A DNA stretch of 64,000 nt, from the NCBI GenBank assembly GCA_963677825.2, contig CAXXEF010000001.1, positions 1 through 64,000 on the forward strand, read 5' to 3'. Both the position numbers and the translations under genes were made by a program. This document shows positions 10,601 through 16,813 of the stretch, piece by piece. Source of the stretch: Sporobacter sp963677825 (lineage in GTDB: Bacteria; Bacillota; Clostridia; Oscillospirales; Oscillospiraceae). The notes beneath the pieces are model-generated. The model worked only from the letters and a program-made list of their open reading frames with translations. It did no database searches and was not told the origin of the DNA. Position 1 is the stretch's first letter; the number at the start of each line of letters is the position of its first letter.

Positions 10601-11982
10601 GTGTTCGCCACACCGGACTCCATCAGCGGAACTGTGACGGTGTTCATGCCGACCGTGGTCAACGTAGACAGCTGCTGACCGTTCCACTTAATAATTTCGT
10701 TGCCATTGTCGCTGTAGAACGTGATCGTAGAAGCGTCAAGTACTGTCAGAGAATCAATTGTTGTTGTGAAAACGATGGCTGGATCTTCAGGATCTTCATC
10801 CTTGGCACCGGCGACGCCTTCGGCGTAGAGTGTTTCGCCGGGCTCGTTGCCGGTGAAGGTAACGTCATTGACATTCTTTTCATAGGTGTCAATCGTACCA
10901 TTGTTCTCGATGGTGCAGGCTGCGTTAGCAACCAGCGTACCGACAGAAGACAGCTCATCAATAATGAACACGCCGTCCTCATGGTTAATCGTGACCATGT
11001 CGACTGCGGCATTGACGGCTCGGACCGTTACACCGGCGTCGATGGTAACGCTGCCGAACGTGCCTGTCAGGATGATCTCGTCGCTGCCGTCATCGACATA
11101 GACGACATCGACCGTGGCGCCGCTTTCTGTTACAACGCGGATCTTGCCGTCGTCTGTTTTCTCAATGATCAGCATCGAAATATCACTGGTGCCGGTGATA
11201 TAGATGGAGTTTTCGCCGCCGCCGCGGACGATTGTGCTGCCTGTGACGGTAACGTTGTTGAGAGTTGCTTCGCCGTCACCGACGCCTTCGGCAATAATCA
11301 GATCGCCGTCTATGACAACGTCATCCAGCGTCACGCCCGGTGTGTTGATGATGACGATACCGCTGAGATTCATGTCTGAATACGTTTGCGCTGTGTTGCA
11401 CAGCAGGGAGATTGCGTTGTCAAGCACGGTGACAACTTCAGCCCGGGTGATCGTGTCCTGAGGCATACACATGTTGTCGTTGCCCTCAATATAACCCAGA
11501 GCCGTCAGCGCATTGATATAGCCTTCAGCCCAAGAGGAAATGTCCGCCTGGTCGTCATAGCCGGCCGACACGTCGGAGGTCATAACACCAAACGCCATCG
11601 CAAGCATCTTGAAAGCTTCTTCGCGTGTGATATCGTCCGTGGGGCGAATCAAGCCGGCGTCACCGGTCATGATCCCGGCGTTGTTGGCGTGAAGAATGGC
11701 TTCCGTATAATACGTGTTGTCCAGATCACCAAAATAAGTGTCGGACGACGTCTTGTACTGCATGATCCGGTCAACGACGAGGGCAAAATCGCCGCGCGTT
11801 ATCGGATCGTTCGGCTTAAACGAGCCATCCCATCCTTCAAGGATCCCCAGATCGCTCCATTTGTCAATGGCGGTTTCGGCCCAATGATCCTCGGTGTCCG
11901 CATAACTTGCCAGTGCTGCTGCCGGCAAAAGCGAAAATACGAGAACAAAAGCCAACAGAATACCTAAGATTTTACGTTTCAT
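7684..11982 (-). CDS. SLH-anchored secreted protein with concanavalin-like and parallel beta-helix regions
   Basis: 1432 residues. It has an N-terminal signal peptide (MKRKILGILLAFVLVFSLLP, cleavage after ALA), then three SLH domains (about 27-195) with DHWAETAIDKWSDLGILEG and ITRGDF/ITREEA/ITRAEV motifs that anchor proteins to secondary cell-wall polymer. About residues 490-680 look like a concanavalin/LamG-type sandwich. Two further segments form right-handed beta-helices, the last (1140-1432) rich in Asn/Gly turns such as SNNTVSGAGLSGIYA. A block of about 53 residues occurs twice (near 870-922 and 1092-1145). Such proteins bind or cleave polysaccharides or act as adhesins; no catalytic site is evident. 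The gene is preceded by a cyclic di-GMP riboswitch, so it is probably switched with motility/biofilm state. Confidence 0.9.
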   Translation of the reverse strand: MKRKILGILLAFVLVFSLLPAAALASYADTEDHWAETAIDKWSDLGILEGWDGSFKPNDPITRGDFALVVDRIMQYKTSSDTYFGDLDNTYYTEAILHANNAGIMTGDAGLIRPTDDITREEAFKMLAMAFGVMTSDVSAGYDDQADISSWAEGYINALTALGYIEGNDNMCMPQDTITRAEVVTVLDNAISLLCNTAQTYSDMNLSGIVIINTPGVTLDDVVIDGDLIIAEGVGDGEATLNNVTVTGSTIVRGGGENSIYITGTSDISMLIIEKTDDGKIRVVTESGATVDVVYVDDGSDEIILTGTFGSVTIDAGVTVRAVNAAVDMVTINHEDGVFIIDELSSVGTLVANAACTIENNGTIDTYEKNVNDVTFTGNEPGETLYAEGVAGAKDEDPEDPAIVFTTTIDSLTVLDASTITFYSDNGNEIIKWNGQQLSTLTTVGMNTVTVPLMESGVANTVSFSQADHVTYTTDVTWVEPYDTTATLGSWVQDRTDPLVWDITDGWITLTTKEEPSNSWYAWQGRSADTGMGPTTDWIVETQFEITEDMATRDGVRASMWLSTEGFDGFRSSGWGGVIDWTILQYKRDSATDVAGWQWWDSNGTGTWNDITGIPTEAGIYDITMTCSNGLIKQYIDGTLVYQYSVDPGDGLTAPTHIIMQSYSFGESYTIKAAVPEVRYLDMYPADAVYIYDVEDLENALLNQADGQLWLMAEGTYELDARAQITTAITVKGIGDVVIQPSDTFINDGSISGGEKNLIAVQNVADLVVLENLTIQNGLRFGLSAYQSDDVVLVDVTIKGCGFTDGVAGLGVTGSSVEANNLLSLVNNSGVKVDDHGAKDAVFIFSNSTFNDAQYQIYSENGNVTVSTVDAGYQAYQPDPNDPFMFWSNMGNPFDISITKGGVTTQYATIQAAVDAAADGDTIDIAAGTYELTQQLNITTPLTLNGIGSVTVKAVTDTLGGWPTDNSHKHLIKFAAGDASNPITVNNITFDADGESAGINTYDNAYLILNDVTVKNSRNAAMIVNGSTVTATNFNTTGNSWGAVNVDPGSGVATPSVFTLVSGTLSEAGQIWSDGSHVEEAAPTATVTVNAPAGYQAYQPDSSDANTRFWSNMGNPFDISITKGGVTTQYVTIQAAVDAAADGDTINVAAGTYSEAVTVSTAGITLKGAPGAIVDAGNPATNVAFSVLADNVKIDGFTIKNAYAGVYVPNDADGIKVNGNTIVSSSNGVVFSQYSTGGTVTDNVITSPYGYGIVIGYYTSNTGPFATGFTVSNNTVSGAGLSGIYADIYSHGNTYTYNSVSGCSGNGIDLYKSNNDIVQGNTITECTGHGLCLFGSFENVIAENTISDNGGYGVMIRFSWGTGDPSENGGNNFSFNTITNNDTNGTQLYEEQHESDTNFYGRNYSDNDDFGTATTPVVSEFDTDHMILVAVG
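8546..8707 (-). repeat. Internal duplication, copy 1 (beta-helix protein)
   Basis: About 160 bases highly similar to 9215-9372. Both encode the block around NMGNPFDISITKGGVTTQY followed by TIQAAVDAAADGDTI. The similarity at DNA level, including silent positions, suggests a recent duplication or ongoing gene conversion within the gene. Confidence 0.85.
9215..9372 (-). repeat. Internal duplication, copy 2 (beta-helix protein)
   Basis: Partner of the block at 8546-8707. It precedes a separate beta-helix segment, so the protein appears to be built from two copies of a linker-plus-helix unit, differing mainly at PDPNDPFMF versus PDSSDANTRF. Confidence 0.85.
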
Positions 11983-12089
11983 TATGTAGCCTCCATTTTC
12001 CTTGTTTTCATTTGTTTATACTGCTCGATAAGTTGCTGGGATAATATAGACTGCGCAACAACCCGCACCACACGGCTGTCCGCAGAAAT

Positions 12090-12131
12090 AAAAAACCGCA
12101 CAGTATACGCAATCGTGCGTATCCAGTGCGG
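12090..12131 (-). terminator. Riboswitch expression-platform terminator (SLH gene leader)
   Basis: On the minus strand, CCGCAC pairs with GTGCGG (12096-12131), with an inner ATACGC/GCGTAT stem and a following run of six T (12090-12095). Its 5' arm overlaps the 3' end of the riboswitch P1 helix, the arrangement expected if ligand binding decides between P1 and terminator. Confidence 0.85.
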
Positions 12132-12222
12132 CCGGACTACCTGTTTGCATTACATCAATCGCTGCAAAATTATCAGGCTCCTGAGCTTTGCGTCCTCGTT
12201 TTTCAACAAGTTTGCCTACTAT
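12128..12222 (-). ncRNA. Cyclic di-GMP-I (GEMM-I) riboswitch upstream of the SLH/beta-helix gene
   Basis: Minus-strand leader with the GEMM-I core: GGCAAAC (12210-12216), a perfect P2 hairpin CTTGTT-GAAA-AACGAG with GNRA tetraloop, then GGACGCAAAGC (12185-12195), a P3 arm with TTTGCA/TGCAAA hairpin, and CAGGTAGTCC. The G before GCAAAC that reads a ligand guanine is retained, arguing for c-di-GMP rather than the cGAMP-type variant (A there). P1 can form as AGU/ACU plus GGC/GCC around a small internal loop and is shorter than usual. The overlapping terminator supports transcriptional control. The 3' half deviates from consensus more than the plus-strand copies do. Confidence 0.8.
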
Positions 12223-12258
12223 TAAGTTGGGGGCTCGGTTCATAAAAGTGCAACACTA

Positions 12259-12287
12259 ATTATTACACTAATAACACAAAATGTCAA
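12259..12287 (-). promoter_or_regulatory. Promoter of the SLH/beta-helix gene
   Basis: Reading the minus strand: TTGACA (12282-12287), 17-base spacer, AATAAT (12259-12264). Transcription should start near 12252, giving a ~270-base leader that contains the riboswitch and terminator. Confidence 0.7.
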
Positions 12288-12378
12288 TTATGTAATATGT
12301 TAAATGTTATCATATACATTGGTTGGTGCCATATCCACTTACGAAAAAAGCGGACAGGAAAAAATGGGTGGAAATCAC

Positions 12379-12516
12379 ATGAGAAATACTGCCTATTCTC
12401 ATTATAATTTCAAAAATAATAAAAAAATGAGCCCTGAAAAGAATGAATTTAAACCCAAATATAGCTCGAAAAACGGTATAGTGCACAATAATAAGCAAAA
12501 ATATAGCGCAAAGTAG
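12379..12516 (+). CDS. Possible small basic, Asn/Lys-rich ORF
   Basis: 45 codons (MRNTAYSHYNFKNNKKMSPE start) lying between the two divergent riboswitch promoters, with a GGGTGG stretch 7 bases upstream of the ATG. It is AT-rich and lysine/asparagine-rich and belongs to no family I know. It may be chance coding in a 370-bp intergenic region; the rest of 12244-12556 holds only the two promoters. Confidence 0.25.
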   Translation: MRNTAYSHYNFKNNKKMSPEKNEFKPKYSSKNGIVHNNKQKYSAK

Positions 12517-12556
12517 ACAAATAATCGAGCGTATTATAAAAATATGTGGCAAACCA

Positions 12557-12585
12557 TTGACAATTTATGTCGACTGAAGTATTAT
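12557..12585 (+). promoter_or_regulatory. Promoter of the triple-riboswitch/CAP-protein transcript
   Basis: Consensus TTGACA (12557-12562), 17-base spacer, TATTAT (12580-12585). The predicted start near 12592 lies about 28 bases before the first riboswitch core, so all three switches are on this transcript. Confidence 0.8.
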
Positions 12586-12620
12586 GAAGTCGAAAAGAAG
12601 ACTACCCAAAAAATGAAAAA

Positions 12621-12694
12621 GGCAAACCTGTCGAAAGGCAGGGGCGCAAAGCCAAGGGTCTAATGTCGCACAGCGACGATGACAGCCGGTTGCC
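12621..12694 (+). ncRNA. Cyclic di-GMP-I riboswitch, tandem unit 1
   Basis: 74-base core from GGCAAACC to GGTTGCC. P2 is CCTGTC-GAAA-GGCAGG, the receptor strand GCGCAAAGCC (A to G change in the usual ACGCAAAGCC), and P3 is capped by GTCGC-ACA-GCGAC. The G preceding GCAAACC is kept, as in c-di-GMP binders. GGCAA can pair with TTGCC as P1. It is followed by an intrinsic terminator at 12715-12748. Confidence 0.9.
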
Positions 12695-12714
12695 AAACAT
12701 ACACGATTGATGTG

Positions 12715-12748
12715 ACTGTGTTTTGGTTATCCGGACACAGTATTTTTT
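12715..12748 (+). terminator. Terminator after riboswitch unit 1
   Basis: ACTGTGT (12715-12721) pairs with ACACAGT (12735-12741) and is followed by ATTTTTT. A plausible expression platform for unit 1. Confidence 0.7.
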
Positions 12749-12783
12749 CGTCTTTGGAGAAAAACGTCTGACAAACGAAAAGA

Positions 12784-12857
12784 GGCAAACCTGCCGAAAG
12801 GCAGGGACGCAAAGCCAAGGGTCTAATGTCGCACAGCGACAATGACAGCCGGTTGCC
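12784..12857 (+). ncRNA. Cyclic di-GMP-I riboswitch, tandem unit 2
   Basis: 74-base core nearly identical to unit 1 but with the consensus GGGACGCAAAGCC. P2 is CCTGCC-GAAA-GGCAGG; the U-G pair of unit 1 becomes C-G here, a compensatory change. P3 hairpin GTCGC/GCGAC is unchanged. It is followed by a near-perfect terminator at 12884-12917. Confidence 0.92.
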
Positions 12858-12883
12858 GAACTGTTTGACTGTATTAGTCTGTC

Positions 12884-12917
12884 AAGCTTCGTTCAGTAAC
12901 CTGAACGAAGCTTTTTG
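12884..12917 (+). terminator. Terminator after riboswitch unit 2
   Basis: AAGCTTCGTTCAG (12884-12896), loop TAAC, CTGAACGAAGCTT (12901-12913), then TTT. The 13-bp perfect stem makes this the strongest terminator of the leader. Confidence 0.85.
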
Positions 12918-12952
12918 TATGAAGAAGAAAAATCTGACAGCAAAACGATAAA

Positions 12953-13026
12953 GGCAAACCTGTCGAAAGGCAGGGACGCAAAACCAAGGGTCTAATGTTG
13001 CATCGCAACGATGACAGCCGGTTACC
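12953..13026 (+). ncRNA. Cyclic di-GMP-I riboswitch, tandem unit 3
   Basis: 74-base core, GGCAAACC to GGTTACC. The P3 hairpin changes from GTCGC/GCGAC to GTTGC/GCAAC, a double compensatory change that supports the fold. The receptor strand reads ACGCAAAACC, with A replacing the G of the usual GCAAAGCC, so affinity may differ from units 1 and 2. No terminator follows. Instead CCCTG (13049-13053) can pair with CAGGG (13087-13091), which is the ribosome site of the CAP gene, suggesting translational control. Confidence 0.88.
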
Positions 13027-13101
13027 GAAAGTGCTTGATGGGGCATATCCCTGTTTAGCATTTCGTCCGAATCGGAACGGATAAGGCAGGGGGTATTAAC
13101 C

Positions 13102-13776
13102 ATGAAAAAGATTATTCGCTTACTCACAACTAGTGCTCTGATTGCGACGACTATGCTGACACTGCTTGCCGGGATGGGGGAAGCTACCGCTACGGATATG
13201 CAGCTGCAGCACCTGTATTCTGCGCCAAGCGAGACCGCGAGACGAAAGGCAACGCAAATAGAGATCATTCAGATCGAGCAAGAAGAGACGATGACAGCGC
13301 ACGAAGCGAAATTAGCGCAAGCGGTGCAAGAGGCGGCCGAGCCAGAAGAAGCGGAAGAGATCGAGCCGGAAGAAACGGAAGCGATTGATCCGATCGAAGC
13401 ATTCAAGCTGGAGATTCTCCGTTTGGTCAATATCGAGCGTGCAAATTACGACGCTGCGCCGCTGGAATTGATGGAGCAGCTAAATGTCATGGCCAATGTG
13501 CGTGCGGAAGAATCGTCTGAAAGATTCTCGCATACCCGTCCGGATGGAACACGCTGCTTTACAATCTTTTCTGAATATAACATGCGTTATAAAACGGCCG
13601 GCGAAAACCTGGCATATGGATTCAGAACGCCGGAGGCCATCGTCGCGGCTTGGATGGACTCGCCGTCACACCGTGCCAACCTGCTGGATACAGACTATGA
13701 GTATATAGGGATCGGCTACTTTGATAACGGCCGCCGCATCTACTGTTCGCAGCTCTTTTACACACCGAGAGCCTAG
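13102..13776 (+). CDS. Secreted CAP-domain (SCP/PR-1-like, YkwD type) protein
   Basis: 224 residues. A signal peptide (about 1-30) is followed by a Glu-rich linker (about 70-105, EEAEEIEPEETEAIDPIEAF) and a C-terminal CAP domain (about 112-224). The domain has the hallmark order FSHTRPDG, GENLAYG and AWMDSPSHRANLL ... IGIGYFDNG. In bacteria such proteins are extracellular and often linked to the cell wall, spores or the matrix; biochemical roles are mostly unknown. The start follows GCAGGGGG, which may be masked by the leader. Three upstream c-di-GMP riboswitches make this gene unusually tightly wired to that second messenger. Confidence 0.9.
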   Translation: MKKIIRLLTTSALIATTMLTLLAGMGEATATDMQLQHLYSAPSETARRKATQIEIIQIEQEETMTAHEAKLAQAVQEAAEPEEAEEIEPEETEAIDPIEAFKLEILRLVNIERANYDAAPLELMEQLNVMANVRAEESSERFSHTRPDGTRCFTIFSEYNMRYKTAGENLAYGFRTPEAIVAAWMDSPSHRANLLDTDYEYIGIGYFDNGRRIYCSQLFYTPRA

Positions 13777-13862
13777 GCGTTTAGTCCGGTTGTTGTGGAC
13801 TTCGACAATGCATATGATTTTTCCCGGATACCTGCAGCCATATATTTATAATGTGTAAAAAC

Positions 13863-13904
13863 GAAAGAATGCCTCCGGCGCTACTGCGCCGGAGGCATTC
13901 TTTT
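13863..13904. terminator. Bidirectional terminator between CAP gene and fumarase beta gene
   Basis: AATGCCTCCGGCGC, loop TACT, GCGCCGGAGGCATT, flanked by TTTT on the plus side and the matching A-run on the other. It serves both converging genes. 13905-13973 holds nothing else that I can see. Confidence 0.85.
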
Positions 13905-13973
13905 AGTAATTATATCGATCATGTAAAAGACAAAGAGTACAAAGTATATATGCGGCGAGCCAAAACAAGACGC

Positions 13974-14528
13974 TTAGCTGACCATATAGGATGCCCGGCC
14001 CTGCTTAAAGATGTTGCCGCCCAATGCGTCAAGTGCGACGATCAGCGGCATGTCTTTTACAGTCAGGCGCTTGATTGACTCACACCCGAGCTCGGCAAAA
14101 GCAATTTCTTCAGCAGCAGTAATATGGCGTGAGATGAGTGCGCCGGCACCGCCGACGGCGCACAGGTAAATACCGCCGTTACGGATGATCGCTTCACCGA
14201 CGTTGTCGTGCCGTTCACCTTTACCGATCGTTGCGGCAAGACCGAGATCATACAGGCGCGGCGTAAAGGCGTCCATCCGGCCGGCGGTTGTCGGTCCGCA
14301 CGAGCCTATGACGAGGTCGCCGTGCGCCGGCGTCGGCCCGGCATAGTAGATAACAGCGTCTTGCAGACGGAAGGGGAGGTCGCGGCCGTCGTCAAGCAAC
14401 TCAAATAGTTTCTTGTGTGCTGCGTCCCGCGCTGTGTAAACAGTACCGGAGAGTAGCACACGATCACCGGCGCGCAGCTGCGGTGCAGCGCGGCGCAGCG
14501 CTTGCGTCGTAAGCGTGTGAATGCTCAT
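13974..14528 (-). CDS. Fumarate hydratase-type Fe-S hydro-lyase, beta subunit
   Basis: 184 residues matching the C-terminal (beta) part of class I fumarase / L(+)-tartrate dehydratase. Seen: LRAGDRVLLSGTVYTARDAA at the start, YAGPTPAHGDLVIGSCGPTT with the GPTT substrate loop, the GKG turn and CAVGGAGALI. The Fe-S cluster sits in the alpha subunit, which should normally be adjacent but is not in this window. Upstream is a DivIVA-like gene whose stop overlaps this ATG by 4 bp. The substrate could be fumarate or tartrate; fumarate is the commoner case. Confidence 0.88.
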   Translation of the reverse strand: MSIHTLTTQALRRAAPQLRAGDRVLLSGTVYTARDAAHKKLFELLDDGRDLPFRLQDAVIYYAGPTPAHGDLVIGSCGPTTAGRMDAFTPRLYDLGLAATIGKGERHDNVGEAIIRNGGIYLCAVGGAGALISRHITAAEEIAFAELGCESIKRLTVKDMPLIVALDALGGNIFKQGRASYMVS

Positions 14529-14983
14529 GATTCGGACTGCTCGGCGGCCAGCGCCGCAATCGCCTCGGCTTTTTCCTGCTCGACTTGTGATTGCAGCTCG
14601 GAGAAGTTCCGGCCGGCATCGTCTAAAACAGAGGACAGTACAGACAGTGAACCGTTCAGGCGCGTCAGCTCGTTTGCGATTGTGCTGGTCGTTGTTTCCA
14701 TCTCATTACGGATACCGGCATAGGATTGCCGGACGGCGGATAGGCTGCCCCCGGCTTGATCGAGCGCGTTAATCCGGATGTCGTTAATGCGCCGGTCGGC
14801 GTCGTCCACGCTGGCTTGAAGGCGACGCATTTCTTCGCCCAGGCTTTTCAGCTCGGATTCGAGCTTGTCGCCATTGAGCTTATATTTATTGCGCTGTGCT
14901 GCCAGCTCCTCGATATACGCCATGACGTCGCTGGTATCAAAACCAAACAGTCTGCGCCTGAAATGCCTGACATCTCCGCTCAT
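14525..14983 (-). CDS. DivIVA-like coiled-coil protein
   Basis: 152 residues. The N-terminus FRRRLFGFDTSDVMAYIEEL resembles the DivIVA/GpsB membrane-targeting start (basic residues, then Phe-Gly-aromatic/Asp-V-x-x-Y-I/L). The rest is heptad-rich coiled coil (about 25-145) ending in Glu/Ala. Such proteins recruit partners to cell poles or septa. The ribosome site is GAAAGGAG. Its 3' end overlaps fumB-like translation, an odd pairing with no obvious functional link. The assignment is by pattern, not close similarity. Confidence 0.65.
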   Translation of the reverse strand: MSGDVRHFRRRLFGFDTSDVMAYIEELAAQRNKYKLNGDKLESELKSLGEEMRRLQASVDDADRRINDIRINALDQAGGSLSAVRQSYAGIRNEMETTTSTIANELTRLNGSLSVLSSVLDDAGRNFSELQSQVEQEKAEAIAALAAEQSES

Positions 14984-15011
14984 AGTCCAGGCTCCTTTCT
15001 ACCCATTGTTA

Positions 15012-16184
15012 TTATGCTGCGTTGCTGACAACATCGTAATAGGTCAGCGGCCCGTTGCAGATCTTGTATACGGCACGATTCCAGACATATCCTGACTCCA
15101 GCATCGCGTCGTCGCTTTTTAAGAAGGATGTTTCAAGCCCGATCTGATCGCTCAGGCCGATATCAACGTGATAGTAAGCGCCGTCGAGCGCAATAATATT
15201 CCAGGTGCGCGGCGTATCGTTGTACTCGCCGAGTACAACATAGCACTCGATGTCCAGTTCGTCGCACAGTGCTTTGTATGCCATAGCATATCCTTCGCTG
15301 ATGGCCGAGCCTGTAACAAGTGCGCCGTAGGCTGTCGCTGCGACGTTTTGGTTGGTTAAATCGCCGCTGATCGCCGTCTGCTCGTCGAGCACCGTCGTTT
15401 CCATTAGCTTTGTTGCCAGTGACAGTAAAATTGCGCCGTCGCTGTTGCCGGTGACGGATTCGGCGATGGCCTGCGCTGCGGCAACAAGTGATTGCTCCAT
15501 GACGCGCAGCGTGCTCGGCTTGTATAGATAACCAAACGTGAACTCCATGATTCGGCTGAGGCCGCCCGCGCCAAGCTCAGGATAGAATTCAACGCTTGCA
15601 ACCGGCGCCATGACAAGCTCCAGCGGATTATCATAGTAAATATCCGTAACGAGATTCAATGCCGATTCGGCCGTGATGCCGATATTATTCGTTTGAACCG
15701 TCATGGACGTGGCGTAGTTTGATAAATGACTTTGAAGATCCGATTTCAAGTATCTGATTGTTGAAATGGTGATAATCGAGGATAAATCGTCGACGGCAAT
15801 GTTTTGATTGTATGTAATATTGACCGCAACTTCATAATACGACACGATTTGCGTAACCGTGCCGAACATGTCGGCCACAGCGTAGGCGCCGATCGGGATC
15901 TTGTCCTGAATTTCCGTGCACGCTTTATTCACGTCTGCGTCGATGTCGCCGTCGTACGAGTTGACACGGATTACACCAAGCTCATCACCGCTGAGCACAA
16001 AGCCGACCATATCATCCAGCAGCTCTTCGTACGAGCCGGCTTCAATCAAGCTGCTCGTCGCGGTCGGGATCGGTTCATCATGCGGAGAAACAGACAGCGT
16101 CTCGTCGATCAGTATGGACGAGCAGGCGCTAAGGAGCGACAGGAGGATACTGCTGATCAGCAAAATTGCGAGGTGTTTTCTCAT
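15012..16184 (-). CDS. Lipoprotein with a transglutaminase-like domain lacking catalytic residues
   Basis: 390 residues. The type II signal peptide has lipobox LLSAC (Cys about 21), so the protein is tethered outside the membrane. The C-terminal part (about 280-380) matches the bacterial transglutaminase-like fold: ISEGYAMAYKALCDELDIEC, then YVVLGEY, TWNIIALDGAYYHVD. Family members normally read CEGYA and HAWN. Here the nucleophile Cys is Ser and the His position is Thr, with only the Asp kept. This suggests a binding rather than a peptidase role. Start is supported by GGAGG 8 bases upstream. It follows the LUD gene by 21 bp. Confidence 0.75.
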   Translation of the reverse strand: MRKHLAILLISSILLSLLSACSSILIDETLSVSPHDEPIPTATSSLIEAGSYEELLDDMVGFVLSGDELGVIRVNSYDGDIDADVNKACTEIQDKIPIGAYAVADMFGTVTQIVSYYEVAVNITYNQNIAVDDLSSIITISTIRYLKSDLQSHLSNYATSMTVQTNNIGITAESALNLVTDIYYDNPLELVMAPVASVEFYPELGAGGLSRIMEFTFGYLYKPSTLRVMEQSLVAAAQAIAESVTGNSDGAILLSLATKLMETTVLDEQTAISGDLTNQNVAATAYGALVTGSAISEGYAMAYKALCDELDIECYVVLGEYNDTPRTWNIIALDGAYYHVDIGLSDQIGLETSFLKSDDAMLESGYVWNRAVYKICNGPLTYYDVVSNAA

Positions 16185-16205
16185 ATACGGGACCTCCGTG
16201 CCGCG

Positions 16206-16802
16206 CTAAAACCCAAGCGCTTCGTCGACTAAAACAACTTCCATGCGGCCCGCGCCCGACATGCTGCGCCATAAAACGACCAGCCCGCGGCAGATGCGGT
16301 CAGGGCTTTGGCAGTCATAGCAGCGATCGCCCCTTTTGGCACAGGGTGTTTTTAGGCCAAGACGCTGCGCGTTCTTCGGTGCTGCAACGTTTCTTGCGCG
16401 CCAGAGTGCCTGATCGTAGGTTTCAGCAATTTTGTTGACACCGACGACGAAATAAACATCGCCCGGGCCGTATAATGACGAGGATACGCGGTTACCGGTA
16501 TCGTCGATGTTGATGATTTCGCCGGTCTGGGCTATGGCATTGGCCGAGGTAATGAACACATCGGCTTCAGCAGCCTTGCGCCGGGAGACGGTTTGATCTG
16601 TAAACCAGTCGTTCCAGACGGTGTTAGCTCCGGATAGCGCCTTTTTAAGATTCATGCTGTCCAGGGTTGCAGAATCACCGAGGTTGATCGTGCGGTTGGA
16701 GAGCTGTGATACCAAGTATGTCTGCGCGGCCTGCTTAGACGGCAAATAGGTAACATGAAAGCCGTTTTTTTGAAGATTGTTAATGGTTGAATCAATATTC
16801 AA
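16206..16802 (-). CDS. LUD-domain (lactate-utilisation YkgG/LutC-like) protein
   Basis: 198 residues of the LUD superfamily. Seen: INLGDSATLDSMNLKKAL, the core ADVFITSANAIAQTGEIINI with DDTGNRVSS, and VGVNKIAETYDQALWRARN. The C-terminal CYDCQSPDRICR cluster looks metal-binding, as in related stand-alone LUD proteins. Stand-alone members are widespread in Clostridia and their reaction is not established; LutC acts in lactate oxidation with LutA/LutB, which are absent here. It starts 11 bp after parC, presumably in the same transcript. Confidence 0.85.
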   Translation of the reverse strand: MNIDSTINNLQKNGFHVTYLPSKQAAQTYLVSQLSNRTINLGDSATLDSMNLKKALSGANTVWNDWFTDQTVSRRKAAEADVFITSANAIAQTGEIINIDDTGNRVSSSLYGPGDVYFVVGVNKIAETYDQALWRARNVAAPKNAQRLGLKTPCAKRGDRCYDCQSPDRICRGLVVLWRSMSGAGRMEVVLVDEALGF

Positions 16803-16813
16803 GAATTAACTCC

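Noticed and set aside
12016..12243. 75-codon minus-strand ORF upstream of the SLH gene
   Set aside because: It overlaps the conserved riboswitch core and terminator exactly, so the open frame is incidental.
12621..13026. cGAMP-specific (GEMM-Ib) type
   Set aside because: The residue before GCAAAC is G in all three units; the cGAMP-preferring variant carries A there.
12600..13040. Three repeat blocks that look like a short CRISPR-like array
   Set aside because: The units are 74 bases with GEMM-I motifs, terminators between them and compensatory changes; this is a riboswitch array, not spacers and repeats.
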